64,000 nucleotides of DNA. It comes from Alphaproteobacteria bacterium (GTDB lineage Bacteria > Pseudomonadota > Alphaproteobacteria > TMED109). Positions 8,927 to 18,430 of the stretch are shown here, in pieces. Position 1 is the stretch's first letter; each line of letters begins with the position of its first letter. The stretch is taken from contig JAJDYI010000017.1 of NCBI GenBank assembly GCA_022825235.1, positions 157,489 through 221,488 of the forward strand, read 5' to 3'. A program made the position numbers and the translations under genes. The notes beneath the pieces are model-generated. The model worked only from the letters and a program-made list of their open reading frames with translations, ran no database searches and had not been told where the DNA came from.

Positions 8927-9573
8927 ACCCCGGGACGACGCGCGTCGCCGTGGCGGTACTCGCCATCGGCCTGTCCGTCTTTCTGCAGGTGCCTGCGACC
9001 GCGAAGGATCTGGGCGTGCGCGGTGAGACCTGGACGATCGCCGAGCCCGACCTGCTGGACGTGATCGAGGCCCGACTGCTGGAACTGGAGCAATCGGGCA
9101 GCCTGGCGAAACTTGAGAACGGGGCCCGCGTTCGGGCTCGCTCCCGGATCGAGATGCCTGAACCGGTGGCGGGGATCGCGCCGGCCACCGAGTACCACAC
9201 GCGCGTGTTCGACCCTTCCATCGAGATCGACCGCGATATCCGGCTCACGGACGGAACATTGCTGGCTGCCGGCGGCACGCGTCTCAATCCGCTGGCGCAC
9301 GCACCGCTCAGCCGCGATCTGCTGTTCATCGACGGCCGGCGGGACGTGGAGGTTGGCTGGGCCTTGGCCCACGCCGTACCGTCGAAGATCGTCCTGCTCG
9401 CTGGCCGTCCGCTCGACCTCACGCGCCGCCACGGCCGTCCGTTCTTCTTCGACCAAGGCGGTCGTCTCTCCGCCCGCTTCGGCCTCGCCGCGACGCCGGT
9501 CCTTATCGAGCAGGACGGGCAACAGTTGCGAATTACCGAGGTCCCGGTGCGGGATCGGGGGAGCCGGCCATGA
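8923..9573 (+). CDS. traW: TraW, pilus assembly protein
   Basis: A 216-residue periplasmic protein with a signal peptide ending near TAKD (about residue 28), then KDLGVRGETWTIAEPDLL, the classic TraW start of the mature part. The C-terminal half contains FIDGRRD and PFFFDQGG, also typical. F TraW is 210 residues. It works with TrbC and TraU in pilus assembly. The GTG start overlaps the peptidase stop; its stop overlaps the traU start. Confidence 0.9.
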   Translation: MNPGTTRVAVAVLAIGLSVFLQVPATAKDLGVRGETWTIAEPDLLDVIEARLLELEQSGSLAKLENGARVRARSRIEMPEPVAGIAPATEYHTRVFDPSIEIDRDIRLTDGTLLAAGGTRLNPLAHAPLSRDLLFIDGRRDVEVGWALAHAVPSKIVLLAGRPLDLTRRHGRPFFFDQGGRLSARFGLAATPVLIEQDGQQLRITEVPVRDRGSRP

Positions 9574-10571
9574 GGCGTTGCGCGGTCGGCCTCGCGGGCC
9601 TGGTTCTGGCACTTGCCGTTTCGGTTGGCGACGTCACCGCCCAGACCTGCACCGGCCGCTTCGTGAACCCGATCGCGGACGTCTGCTGGGAGTGCCTGTT
9701 TCCGATCTCGATCGGCCCGATCAGCATGGGGAATGCCTCCGGCGCCCCCGACACGTCCAATCCCTCGTCCCCGATCTGCCTCTGTGGCTCGCCGATCCCG
9801 CGCATCGGGCTCTCCGTCGGCGTCTGGGAGCCCGCCCGGCTCGTCGACGTGACACGCACCCCCTGGTGCTTCCCGAACCTGGGCGGCCTCTCGATAAATC
9901 CCGGCTTCCACGCCGCGCGCGGACGCACCGGCTCCTCGGGCGGCGACGGCGCGGCGGGCTCCGTCTGGCACGCGCACCTCTACATGTACCCGCTCCTCTC
10001 GTGGATCGGGGCGCTCCTCGACCTCGGATGTCTCGAGGCCGGCGGGATCGACATCGCGTGGACGTCGGAACTCGACCCCGCTTGGCTCGACGACGAACTC
10101 TCGTTCCTGCTGAACCCCGAGGCGGCGCTCTTCGCCAACCTTCCCGCGCAGGCCGCCTGCGCGGCCGACTGCACGGCCGCCTCGGCCGGGCTGCCGCTCG
10201 ACCCGCTCTTCTGGTGCGCGGGGTGCCAAGGCGGGATGTACCCGCTGACCGGGAACGTCGCGGCGCATGTCGGCGGGGTGCAGGCGTCGCTGCTCGCCGG
10301 CCAGCGCCTCCTCTACCGGCTGCACCGCGCCGGTCTCGCCTGGGGGACTGTCGGCTCGGGCGCGCTCTGCGGCCGGTACCCGATGCCGGTGATGCGGAAG
10401 TCGCAGTACCGCTGGCAGATGACCCAGCCGGTGCCGGCCACGTCCCCGCTCACGGCGTGCAACCCGACCGGCAGGTCCTCGGTGCTCTGGGAGACGCTTC
10501 GGGAGCTTCCCGTGGCCGGCGAGAACTTCGGCTATCTGCTTTGGCGGAAGCGCAACTGCTGCCTCCTGTGA
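9570..10571 (+). CDS. traU: TraU, mating-pair and pilus assembly protein
   Basis: A 333-residue exported protein, nearly the F length (330), with a signal peptide to about residue 25. The mature start has CTGRFVNPIADVCWECLFPI. Many cysteines (for example CLCGSP, CAADC, CAGC) point to several disulfides formed in the periplasm. TraU is needed mainly for DNA transfer and partly for pili. It overlaps traW and trbC by 4 nt. Confidence 0.92.
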   Translation: MRRCAVGLAGLVLALAVSVGDVTAQTCTGRFVNPIADVCWECLFPISIGPISMGNASGAPDTSNPSSPICLCGSPIPRIGLSVGVWEPARLVDVTRTPWCFPNLGGLSINPGFHAARGRTGSSGGDGAAGSVWHAHLYMYPLLSWIGALLDLGCLEAGGIDIAWTSELDPAWLDDELSFLLNPEAALFANLPAQAACAADCTAASAGLPLDPLFWCAGCQGGMYPLTGNVAAHVGGVQASLLAGQRLLYRLHRAGLAWGTVGSGALCGRYPMPVMRKSQYRWQMTQPVPATSPLTACNPTGRSSVLWETLRELPVAGENFGYLLWRKRNCCLL

Positions 10572-11305
10572 TCTCCGCGCTCCGCATGCCCGCCATGAAC
10601 GCCTCGCTCCGCGTCGGGATGGCGCTCCTCGCCGGCGCCCTGGCATCCCCTGCCCCGGCCGTTGCGGAGGAAGCGCAATCCGGCCACGCGGACCTGGCGC
10701 GACAGCTCGCCGAGGAACTCTCCGCCAGCGCTGAGGCCGGACCTCTTGATGCTTGGTCGCGTGCGGTAATCGAACGGGCGCTGGAGCGCGCGGCCAGGGA
10801 AGCCGGGCCCGCATCAGACGACGCCGTCACGCCCGCGCCGGTGTTCCGAGGCCAGTTAGGAACGGACGTAGCGAACCATGCGCCAACCGCCGAGGTGCTC
10901 CTCTTCACGAGCCTCGCCGTGCCGGCTGCGAGCTGGCGCGCGGCGGCGCGGGCTGCGGCCCGGATCGGGGCGCCGCTGGTGCTCGGCGGCGTGGCCGCGG
11001 GGAGCCTCCCGGCGACGGCGCGGCGGATCAGGATCCGCCTCGGGGACGCGAAGGTTGGCGTCGCGATTGATCCCAGATTGTTCCGCCTGTTCGGGATCGC
11101 GCGGGTGCCCGCCGTCGTCGTCGTGCCGGGCGGCGTGCCGCCCTGCCGGAGCCGCGGCTGCGCGGACGACGCGCCGCCCCCCTTTGATGTCGTCGCCGGA
11201 AACCTCTCGCTGGCCGCGGCGCTCGAGGCCGTCGCAGCGGAAGGCAGCGAGGGACGCGCGGTCGCGCGACGGCACCTGGCAACACTCAGGGGGAGTGGAC
11301 GATGA
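10568..11305 (+). CDS. trbC: TrbC, F-type pilus assembly protein
   Basis: A 245-residue exported protein (F TrbC is 212) with a signal peptide ending near AVAEE. An N-terminal helical part follows, then a thioredoxin-like TrbC domain with VLLFTSLAVPAASWR and a FGIARVPAVVVVPGG segment. It interacts with TraW in pilus assembly. The GTG start at 10568 overlaps the traU stop; an internal ATG (10595 in frame) is possible but would leave a gap from the tightly packed traU. Confidence 0.85.
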   Translation: MISALRMPAMNASLRVGMALLAGALASPAPAVAEEAQSGHADLARQLAEELSASAEAGPLDAWSRAVIERALERAAREAGPASDDAVTPAPVFRGQLGTDVANHAPTAEVLLFTSLAVPAASWRAAARAAARIGAPLVLGGVAAGSLPATARRIRIRLGDAKVGVAIDPRLFRLFGIARVPAVVVVPGGVPPCRSRGCADDAPPPFDVVAGNLSLAAALEAVAAEGSEGRAVARRHLATLRGSGR

Positions 11306-12372
11306 CGAAACGGTGGATCGGCGCGGGCGTGGCCGTGCTGGCAATGGCAGCGGGCACGACAGGGACGGCGCTGGCCCAGGACCCGAAGGCGGCGGCCCGC
11401 GCCATCGGGCAGGCGGGGCTGCAGGCCGCGGGCGAGGTGGCGCGCAACGCCGCGAGCGCCGACGAGGTGCCGGGCTACGCGGGAACAGACCTCCCCGAAC
11501 GCCGGCTCACGGCGGACGGCATGCCGTCCGCAGCCAATGCTCGGCTCGCCGATCCGGCCGATCCCGGCGGCGAGGCCGGGCGCGCGGTGATCGAGGGCGC
11601 GACCCGGCGCCCGGCTGCCGAGGTGCCGGCCTCCGATCCCGCCGTCGTCCGCGCCGAGGGGGTCGCGGTCACGCCGCAGGCCGCGGCGCACGGCGCCGGC
11701 GGGCTGGCATCGGGCAGTGTTCAGGATTGCGGCGCCGGCCTGCAGGACGCGCAATCGGGCGGCGCCTGCGGGTCCGTCCGGTACTGCGTCGGCGCGGACT
11801 GCGAGAGCGTGCGCCCGCAGGCGAACGACGGCTTCGTCGACGCCGCGGCGAAGCTCAACATGGTGATGGAGCTCGGCGGCGACGAGTTCGACCGGAGCGA
11901 CCTCCGGTTCTTCAAGGGCCAGCGCAAGGCGTGCAAGATCAGGCTTGCCGGCCTCGCCAACTGCTGCACGAACTCCGGGTTGCTGGTGGGACTGGGCAAC
12001 TGCAGCACCGCGGAGCGCGAGCTCGCGCAGGAGCGCCACGACGGCAACACCCGCTACCTCGGCGAGTTCTGCGCGCGGCGCATCCTCGGGATTTGCGTCA
12101 CGCGCGAGCGGCGCTGGTGCGTGTTCGGCTCGAAGCTCGGGCGCATCCTGCAGGACCAGGGGCGGGCCCAGCTCGGCATCGGCTGGGGGAGCTGCCGCGG
12201 CCTCACCGTCGCCGAAATCGAGGGCATCGACTTCGACGCGCTGGACCTCGGCGAGTTCACCGCCGACCTGCTCGACGGCGGCAAGGAGCCGTCCGTCTCG
12301 CTCTCGGACGCGGGCGGCACACAGACCCTCATGCGGGACCGCGTCCGCGCGTTCTACGGCCGGGGTGACTGA
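11302..12372 (+). CDS. traN: TraN, short mating-pair stabilisation protein
   Basis: A 356-residue exported protein with a signal peptide to about residue 25 and a Cys-rich C-terminal half (for example CCTNSG, CSTAE, CARRILGICVTRERRWCVF) typical of the TraN core. F TraN is 602, so the large variable region thought to touch recipient surface proteins is mostly absent, replaced by a roughly 120-residue Ala/Pro-rich linker. It sits in the outer membrane. It overlaps trbC by 4 nt. Confidence 0.85.
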   Translation: MTKRWIGAGVAVLAMAAGTTGTALAQDPKAAARAIGQAGLQAAGEVARNAASADEVPGYAGTDLPERRLTADGMPSAANARLADPADPGGEAGRAVIEGATRRPAAEVPASDPAVVRAEGVAVTPQAAAHGAGGLASGSVQDCGAGLQDAQSGGACGSVRYCVGADCESVRPQANDGFVDAAAKLNMVMELGGDEFDRSDLRFFKGQRKACKIRLAGLANCCTNSGLLVGLGNCSTAERELAQERHDGNTRYLGEFCARRILGICVTRERRWCVFGSKLGRILQDQGRAQLGIGWGSCRGLTVAEIEGIDFDALDLGEFTADLLDGGKEPSVSLSDAGGTQTLMRDRVRAFYGRGD

Positions 12373-12373
12373 G

Positions 12374-13189
12374 ATGCCGGCGGGCGCGCGACGGGCCGGC
12401 ATGGCGCCGGGCGTACCGGTGATCCTGGTGCTGGCCTTCGCGTCGTCGGCCGGAGCGGGGGAGTGGCGGCCCTGGTGCGGCGACGCTGCCACGGGCCCGT
12501 CGCTCGGCTGGCACTTCTACTGCGACCGGGACGACGCCCCGGACGAGCCTCCTTCCCAAGTCCCGCCGGAGGTGACGCCGCCGTCCGCGCACGCACGCAT
12601 CCTGGAGATGCGCCGCGAGCTCGAGGAGGCGCGCGCCACGGCGATCCTCGAGCCGTCGCCGGCGCACGTTAGCGCGTATCTCCGCCTCCAGCAGGAAGCG
12701 CTGCAGAGGTCGGCGGCCTTCTCGGACAGCTTCCGCCGCACGGTCTGGGCGACGCCAGCCCTCGACTACACGCTGCGGCGCCCGGTCGGGGCGCTCGCCA
12801 AGCAGCTCTGGTCTGACGAACGCCGTGCCGCCCGGGACGCGGCGCTTGCCGCGTTGGGCGAGCACTACGGGCTCATCTACCTGGGCGATCCCGCCTGCGC
12901 CGGCTGCCGGGTGTTCGGCCCGCTGCTCCGCGCGTTTGCACTCCGCCACGGCCTCGACGTACTCGCGGTTTCGATGACCGGCGAAGCGCTCGAAGGCTGG
13001 CCGGAGGCAGTGCCAGATGATGGCCGGGCCGCGAGCCTCGGCCTCGCAGGCTCGCCCCTGCCGGCGATCGTGCTGTTCGACGCGGCCACGCAGCAGGTAT
13101 TGCCCGTGGGGTTCGGCGTCCTCGCCGAGGACCAGCTCGCCGAGCGGATCTTCGCACTGACCGCACTGGAGGTCGGTCGTGACTACTGA
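12374..13189 (+). CDS. traF: TraF, thioredoxin-like assembly protein with CxxC
   Basis: A 271-residue periplasmic protein (F TraF is 247). It has a signal peptide, a CGDAATGPSLGWHFYC segment near the mature N-terminus as in TraF, a helical middle and a C-terminal thioredoxin-like domain with an intact DPACAGCRVF active-site motif. F TraF lacks the CxxC, so this copy may be a genuine disulfide oxidoreductase or isomerase for the Cys-rich TraU and TraN. ATG 12374 is used; in-frame GTG 12365 would overlap traN. Confidence 0.85.
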   Translation: MPAGARRAGMAPGVPVILVLAFASSAGAGEWRPWCGDAATGPSLGWHFYCDRDDAPDEPPSQVPPEVTPPSAHARILEMRRELEEARATAILEPSPAHVSAYLRLQQEALQRSAAFSDSFRRTVWATPALDYTLRRPVGALAKQLWSDERRAARDAALAALGEHYGLIYLGDPACAGCRVFGPLLRAFALRHGLDVLAVSMTGEALEGWPEAVPDDGRAASLGLAGSPLPAIVLFDAATQQVLPVGFGVLAEDQLAERIFALTALEVGRDY

Positions 13190-14612
13190 TTCGGCCCGGC
13201 GAAGGACGCGCCGGTTGCCGGCGCTGGCGGCCGCCGGGTTGCTGTTGGCCGCGCCCGCGCATGCCGACGTGCTCTCGGAGATGAACCGCTTCTGGCAGGG
13301 GGCCGCGGTCAACACCACGGGCCCGACGGCCTTCGAAGGGCAGGCGTCGGGCCACTGGACGCTCGGCAACCTCTACCTCCGCTCGCCGGTGCGCTCGGAG
13401 CAGATCGCGACGGTCAACCTGCCGTCCTTCCGGGCGGGGTGCGGCGGCATCGACGCGTTCGCGGGCGCGTTCTCCTTCATCGATTCGGACCAGCTGGTCG
13501 CCTTCGCGCGCGCCATTGCCCAGAACGCTGCGGGGTTCGCCTTCGAGCTGGCGCTCGAGACCATCTCGCCCGTCATCGCCGAGACGATGTCGAAGCTTCG
13601 CGCCCTTGCCCAGTGGGCGAACAACCGGAACGTCAATTCCTGCGAGACTGCGCAGGCGCTCGTGGGCGCCGTCTGGTCGAGGAACGACCGGGCGTCGGCC
13701 GCGATCTGCGCCGCCATCGGCACGTCGCAGGGGATCTTCACCGACTATGCCGCCGCGCGGCACGGGTGCGGCGCCGACGGCCAGCGTCACTCCACCCTGG
13801 CCGCCGCCTCGGGCGAGATGGCCGAACAGGTCCCCGTCAACGTCAACTACGCGTGGAAGGCGGTGCTGGCGTCGTCGTTCCTGTCGGCCGACACGCGGCT
13901 CGCCGAGTTCGCCATGTCGGTCTCGGGCACGGTGATCGTGACGGCGCCCACGGCGGATGCCGACACGTCGGGCCCGCGCGTCCGGGTCCTGGAGCCGCTC
14001 GCGCTCGACCGCCGGGTGACGGAGGTTCTGATGGAGGGCGGCGGCGCGCTCCCGGTGTACACGTGCGACACGACGGCCCGCTGCCTCAACCCGACGCTGG
14101 GGAGCGTCACGGTGCCGGCCGACCAGGGGTTCCGCGCGCGCGTGGCGGCGCTGCTCCGCGAGCTGGTCGCGGCCGTGCGCAACGACACCGCGCCGCCCGC
14201 TGCCGCGCTGGGCCTGGTCAACTTGACGACGCTTCCCGTCTACCGGGTCGCCAACACGGCGGCGGCCTACCGCGGCGCCGTCGTCGATCAGGAGATCGAC
14301 GCGCTCGCCGAGGCGGTCGCCCTCGACCTCCTCCAGGTCTGGATCGCCGACCTCCACCGCACGGTCGAGGAGAGGGCCGGCACGCTCGACATTGCCGACG
14401 GCGAGCAGCTCGCGCGTTGGCGCGAGGGGCTCCGCGCCAACCGCACCGCACTTGCCCGCCACCGCCACGAGGGCCTCGAGCGCTTCAACACGGCGCTCGC
14501 CGTCGTGGAGAAGCTCAGGCTCATCGAGACCGAGCTTGCGGGCGCGCTCTCGGCCGACCTCCGCGCGGCGCTGGCGTTCGCCCGCGGCGGCGCCGGGGCC
14601 GGGTCGCGCTGA
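13179..14612 (+). CDS. traH: TraH, pilus assembly protein
   Basis: A 477-residue exported protein (F TraH is 458). The signal peptide ends near AHAD, and the mature start DVLSEMNRFW is a TraH hallmark. Cysteines in the middle (RAGCGG, NSCETAQAL, CDTTARC) and a C-terminal helical or coiled-coil region (about 380-460) also fit. It is part of the outer-membrane pilus assembly group. The GTG start overlaps traF by 11 nt. Confidence 0.9.
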   Translation: MTTDSARRRTRRLPALAAAGLLLAAPAHADVLSEMNRFWQGAAVNTTGPTAFEGQASGHWTLGNLYLRSPVRSEQIATVNLPSFRAGCGGIDAFAGAFSFIDSDQLVAFARAIAQNAAGFAFELALETISPVIAETMSKLRALAQWANNRNVNSCETAQALVGAVWSRNDRASAAICAAIGTSQGIFTDYAAARHGCGADGQRHSTLAAASGEMAEQVPVNVNYAWKAVLASSFLSADTRLAEFAMSVSGTVIVTAPTADADTSGPRVRVLEPLALDRRVTEVLMEGGGALPVYTCDTTARCLNPTLGSVTVPADQGFRARVAALLRELVAAVRNDTAPPAAALGLVNLTTLPVYRVANTAAAYRGAVVDQEIDALAEAVALDLLQVWIADLHRTVEERAGTLDIADGEQLARWREGLRANRTALARHRHEGLERFNTALAVVEKLRLIETELAGALSADLRAALAFARGGAGAGSR

Positions 14613-14626
14613 GCCAGCACCCATAG

Positions 14627-17494
14627 ATGTACGAGCTCTTCACCCTCGGCGGCGGCCCGTACCTGGTCGACCTCCTGAACGCGGTCGCCGCGATCACGTC
14701 GGGGGGCGCGTACGTGACGCTGGCCCAGCTCGCGGGCGCGGGCGGCGTCGCGTGGATCGTGTTCCGCACGGCTTTCGGCGGGAGCTGGCGCGACAACGGG
14801 AAGTGGATCCTCCTCTTCGTCACGGTCTGGGGCGTGATGATCGTGCCGAAGGCAACGGTCAGGGTAGTCGACCGGCTGGACCCGGCACTCGCCTCCGCCG
14901 TGGTCGCCAATGTCCCCGTGGGCTTGGCGCTCTTCGCCTCGATCACCTCGCAGGTCGGGGACGGCCTCACACGCCTCACCGAGCAGGCGTTCACCCTCCC
15001 GAACAACCTCCAGTACCGCCGGCACGGGTTGATCTTCGGGGCGAGGCTCGCCGCCACGGCGACCCGGCTCGAGGTGACGGACGCGGTCTTCGCCCGGAAC
15101 CTTCGGAACTTCACCCGCCAGTGCGTCTTCCACGCGCTGCTCTTGGGCCACATCTCGGCCGACGACCTCCGCGAGAGCACCGACGTCTGGGGCCTGGTCA
15201 CGGCCGGGGGCACGCCGTCGGCGGGGGCCTCGCCCGCGCGCATGTTCGAGTTCGCGACGCGCCAGCCCGCGGGCGCCACCGGTGCGACGCCCGTCGATAG
15301 GGAGATCGTTACCTGCCGCGACGGTGCCGCCCGGCTGAACACCGCATGGGCCGCCGAGATCGCGCGCGCCGGCACGCTGTTCGGGCGGCGCATCTTCCCG
15401 GACGCGAGGACCGAGGCGCTGGCGCGCGCCGAGCTGCTGGCGGCGCTCCCCGCCGCCCACGACTTCCTGATCGGCGCTTCGCGCTCGGCCGCCGAGATCC
15501 TCCGTCAGCAGATGGTGCTGAATGCCGTGCACGACGCCGGCGAGCAGTGGGCGGCCGAAGCCGGCAACGCCGCCGCCCTCCAGACCTACACCGAGGCCCG
15601 CGCCGAGGCCCAGACCGCCGCGGCGTACCGGGCGATCGGGCGGCAGGCGGAGACCTGGGTGCCGCTTTTGCGCATCGTCTTCGAGTGTCTCTACGTCGGC
15701 GCCTTCCCGCTGGCGGTACTCCTGATGCTGACGCCCGCCGGGTTGCCGATCTTCAAGTCGTACGTGACGGGGCTGATCTGGCTGCAGTCGTGGGGGCCGC
15801 TCTACGCCGTGCTCCACCGCATCTCGATGGGGGAGGCAGCGGAGCGGATGCAGGCGGCCGCCGTCATGCCGAACGGCGACGTCGGCATCTCGCTGGTGGC
15901 CCAGGCCGGCATCCGCGCCGTCGCGGCCGACGTCGCGGTGATGTCGGGGTACCTCTCGATGTCGATCCCGTTCCTGGCGGCGGCTCTGGCCTACGGGCTC
16001 TCGAAGGCGACGGTGCTCGCAACCTCCGTGCTCGCCGTCGGGCAAGACGCCGCGACCTCGGCGGCGCACGAGGGCACGACCGGGAACCTGGCGCTCGCCA
16101 ACACGCAGTGGGACACGCACCGGTTCGCGAGCCAGGAGGGCCGCCAGCTCCGCACCTCGATGCACGTCGACACGGACAGGTACACGGGCTACGCGCCGGC
16201 GGGCGCCGGCTTCACGGTGACGCCGGACGGCACGGCGGTTGCGGACATGGGGAGTGCGACCAGCCGGGTGCCGGCGGCGGGGGTGCGCCTGTCGGAATCG
16301 CTCGCGGTCTCGCACGAGGAGCGCGCCGCCGAGGCGCACTCGCTGGGGCGCAACTGGGACGTGCAGGCGGCGACGGCGCGGACGGCCGCGGCCACGGATG
16401 CCACGCAGATGGTGGAGCGGTACTCGCACGACGTGAGCGTCGGCACGGCGCACGCGCGGGGCGTGACAGAGAGCGAGAGTGCGCAGGCCCAGGAACTCGC
16501 GAGCCATATCGAGAAGCTGGCGGACGCCGGCGGGATCACTAGGGAGCAGGCGGCAAGCCTGACCGGCGAGGCCAAGCTCGGCGGGGGGTTCAACATGATC
16601 GCGCGGTTCGGTGCCGACGGCTCCGCGATGTGGCGCGGCCAGACCTTCGAGCGCGAAACCTGGGAGCGCATGCGCGACTATGCCGAGAGTCAACAGGTCA
16701 CGGACCTCTGGTCCCGTGTCGCCGAGGCGTCGCGGCGCTACTCGACCTCGACGGGCGACAGTGAGCTTGCGAGCCTGGAGGAGAGCTTCGGCGCCAACCT
16801 CACCCGGATGCAGCGCTTCGAGGATCGGGCCGCGCTGAGCTACGGCGAATCGGAGCAGTGGTCGGAGCAGGCTGCCCAGGTGCGCGCCGACGCGCAGGCG
16901 ATCGAGCGCGACCTCGGGCAGCCCTTCTTCGCCTGGCTCGCGGAGCGCGAGGGCACGGCCGGGAGGCCCATCGGCGTCGCCGGGGCCATGCGCCTCGCCT
17001 CCCCGCAGACCCCGGAGGACGCCGAGGCGCTCCGCGAGCACGCGGCGGCATTCATCGGCGAGCGGTTCCCGGCGCCGGCCGGGCCCGACCCGGCGTCCGT
17101 CGCCGGACGGGCGGAGTACGAAGTCGAACGTGCAGGGTTCGGTGAAGCCCGCGGGCCGGCGCCCGCGGCGGCGCACGCTGGCTGGACTGCGGACATCCAT
17201 GACCGGGCCGCGGCGGCGGGTGCGCCCGAAGCGGGCGAGGTCGGGGCGAAGGCCGGGACTCACCGGGCCGCCGCGGAAGGCGACCTCGCGCAGCGCGGGA
17301 AGGTCCGCGCCACGCGGACGGAACTGGCGGAGGACATGGTCCGCGACGGCCGACATGCGACCGCGGGTGAAGTCGAGCGACCGTTCGCGGAGCATGCCAC
17401 GGCGGGCGTGCCGTTCGGCGGCGAGTGGCTGGCCGGGAAGCTCTACGGCACGGCCAGGAACGCTGCGCCCGACCGGGGGGAGTCGGCCCGGTGA
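14627..17494 (+). CDS. traG: TraG, mating-pair stabilisation membrane protein
   Basis: A 955-residue protein, close to F TraG (938). The N-terminal part has several membrane helices (about 18-50, 58-75, then about 345-420 and 440-470) typical of TraG-N. The long C-terminal domain is hydrophilic, Ala/Glu-rich and helical, and includes LSESLAVSHEERAAEAHSLG. In F the N-terminal part serves pilus assembly and the C-terminal part mating-pair stabilisation and entry-exclusion recognition. The stop lies 5 nt from the end of the convergent 118-aa gene. Confidence 0.92.
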   Translation: MYELFTLGGGPYLVDLLNAVAAITSGGAYVTLAQLAGAGGVAWIVFRTAFGGSWRDNGKWILLFVTVWGVMIVPKATVRVVDRLDPALASAVVANVPVGLALFASITSQVGDGLTRLTEQAFTLPNNLQYRRHGLIFGARLAATATRLEVTDAVFARNLRNFTRQCVFHALLLGHISADDLRESTDVWGLVTAGGTPSAGASPARMFEFATRQPAGATGATPVDREIVTCRDGAARLNTAWAAEIARAGTLFGRRIFPDARTEALARAELLAALPAAHDFLIGASRSAAEILRQQMVLNAVHDAGEQWAAEAGNAAALQTYTEARAEAQTAAAYRAIGRQAETWVPLLRIVFECLYVGAFPLAVLLMLTPAGLPIFKSYVTGLIWLQSWGPLYAVLHRISMGEAAERMQAAAVMPNGDVGISLVAQAGIRAVAADVAVMSGYLSMSIPFLAAALAYGLSKATVLATSVLAVGQDAATSAAHEGTTGNLALANTQWDTHRFASQEGRQLRTSMHVDTDRYTGYAPAGAGFTVTPDGTAVADMGSATSRVPAAGVRLSESLAVSHEERAAEAHSLGRNWDVQAATARTAAATDATQMVERYSHDVSVGTAHARGVTESESAQAQELASHIEKLADAGGITREQAASLTGEAKLGGGFNMIARFGADGSAMWRGQTFERETWERMRDYAESQQVTDLWSRVAEASRRYSTSTGDSELASLEESFGANLTRMQRFEDRAALSYGESEQWSEQAAQVRADAQAIERDLGQPFFAWLAEREGTAGRPIGVAGAMRLASPQTPEDAEALREHAAAFIGERFPAPAGPDPASVAGRAEYEVERAGFGEARGPAPAAAHAGWTADIHDRAAAAGAPEAGEVGAKAGTHRAAAEGDLAQRGKVRATRTELAEDMVRDGRHATAGEVERPFAEHATAGVPFGGEWLAGKLYGTARNAAPDRGESAR

Positions 17495-17499
17495 GCGGA

Positions 17500-17856
17500 C
17501 TAGCGGAGGTGGTCGTCGTCGAACCGGCGCCGGTCTTCCCACTCGCGGAGCCAGGCGTAGCGTCCGGTGCGGGAGGACCAGTCGACCAGGTCGGCGTTGT
17601 CGGGGAACTCGTAGCCGCGGAAGGCGGACCAGTCGCGGTGCCGCAGGCCGCGCCGGAGAGCCAACGCGAAGCTGGCCAGGACGGCCCAGCCGGCCGCAAG
17701 CCACCAGACCGCGCCTGCCGCATCAATGCCGCTTCCGGTCGCCACCGATACGGCCGTTGCCGCCGCCGCGACCCCGAAGCCGCCGAGCACGAGCAGGCGT
17801 TCACGCCAGGTGACAGGATTGCCGGAAGAATCCCTCTCTGTCGGTACTGTGTGCAT
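17500..17856 (-). CDS. Small two-helix membrane protein inside the tra operon
   Basis: A 118-residue protein with two predicted membrane helices (about 19-41 and 46-69) and a charged C-terminal tail rich in Trp, Arg and Asp. It is the only minus-strand gene in the transfer module and lies between traG and ssb/traD. In F that position holds the entry-exclusion genes traS and traT. I do not recognise the family; an entry-exclusion role is inference from position and topology. Confidence 0.6.
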   Translation of the reverse strand: MHTVPTERDSSGNPVTWRERLLVLGGFGVAAAATAVSVATGSGIDAAGAVWWLAAGWAVLASFALALRRGLRHRDWSAFRGYEFPDNADLVDWSSRTGRYAWLREWEDRRRFDDDHLR

Positions 17857-17966
17857 GACGTCGCACTATACGCATGCAGTATGAAAAGGGAACACTTCGC
17901 GACTCCAGACACCCTGCCGCCGCCCGCCCCGGACGTTCCAACCCCGCACCTCGAAGGAGGCCTCCC
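17857..17966. promoter_or_regulatory. Divergent promoter region between the 118-aa gene and ssb
   Basis: This 110-nt gap lies between two divergent genes. An AT-rich near-palindrome (ATAC and GTAT flanking GCATGC, about 17867-17882) sits close to the minus-strand start, and AAGGAGG at 17954-17960 is a strong ribosome-binding site for ssb. It may restart transcription for ssb-traD-traI. Confidence 0.35.
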
Positions 17967-18386
17967 ATGCTGAACGTCAACCGCGTGACCCTGCTCGGCC
18001 ATGTCGGGCGCGATCCCGAATTCCACAGCCATGCGAACGGCGACCGCGCCGCCCGGTTCAGCCTGGCGACCACGGAGCGCTGGAAGAGCCGGAACGGGGA
18101 GGCCCAGGAGCGGACCGAGTGGCACCGCGTCATCGTGTTCGGCGGCGCGGTCGGGGTGGTGGAGCGGCTGGTCCGCAAGGGGACGGCGGTCCTCGTCGTG
18201 GGCCGCCTGACGGTCCGCGAGTACACCGACCGGGAGGACCAGCCCAGGCGGGCGACCGAGATCATCGTCGCAGGCCCGCAGGGCATGGTGAACGTGCTGG
18301 CGCCGGGAGCCGCGCGCACGCCGGAAGAGTCAGCGGCGGGGACAGCGGCCGCGCGCCCGGGCGCCGCCGGCGGCGACTGGGCCTGA
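17967..18386 (+). CDS. ssb: Single-stranded DNA-binding protein
   Basis: A 139-residue protein with a clear OB-fold SSB domain: NRVTLLGHVGRDPE, FSLATTERWK, ERTEWHRVIVFG and the VEGRL-like VVGRLTVREYTD. The C-terminal tail is short and ends in GDWA rather than the usual acidic DDDIPF, so partner binding may differ. Mobile-element SSBs coat transferred single strands in the recipient. ATG 17967 is chosen for the AAGGAGG six nt upstream; the longer frame upstream looks non-coding. Confidence 0.9.
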   Translation: MLNVNRVTLLGHVGRDPEFHSHANGDRAARFSLATTERWKSRNGEAQERTEWHRVIVFGGAVGVVERLVRKGTAVLVVGRLTVREYTDREDQPRRATEIIVAGPQGMVNVLAPGAARTPEESAAGTAAARPGAAGGDWA

Positions 18387-18430
18387 CCGCGCCGCCGGGC
18401 ATGCCCCCGCCACGGTTCTGAGCACGCACG

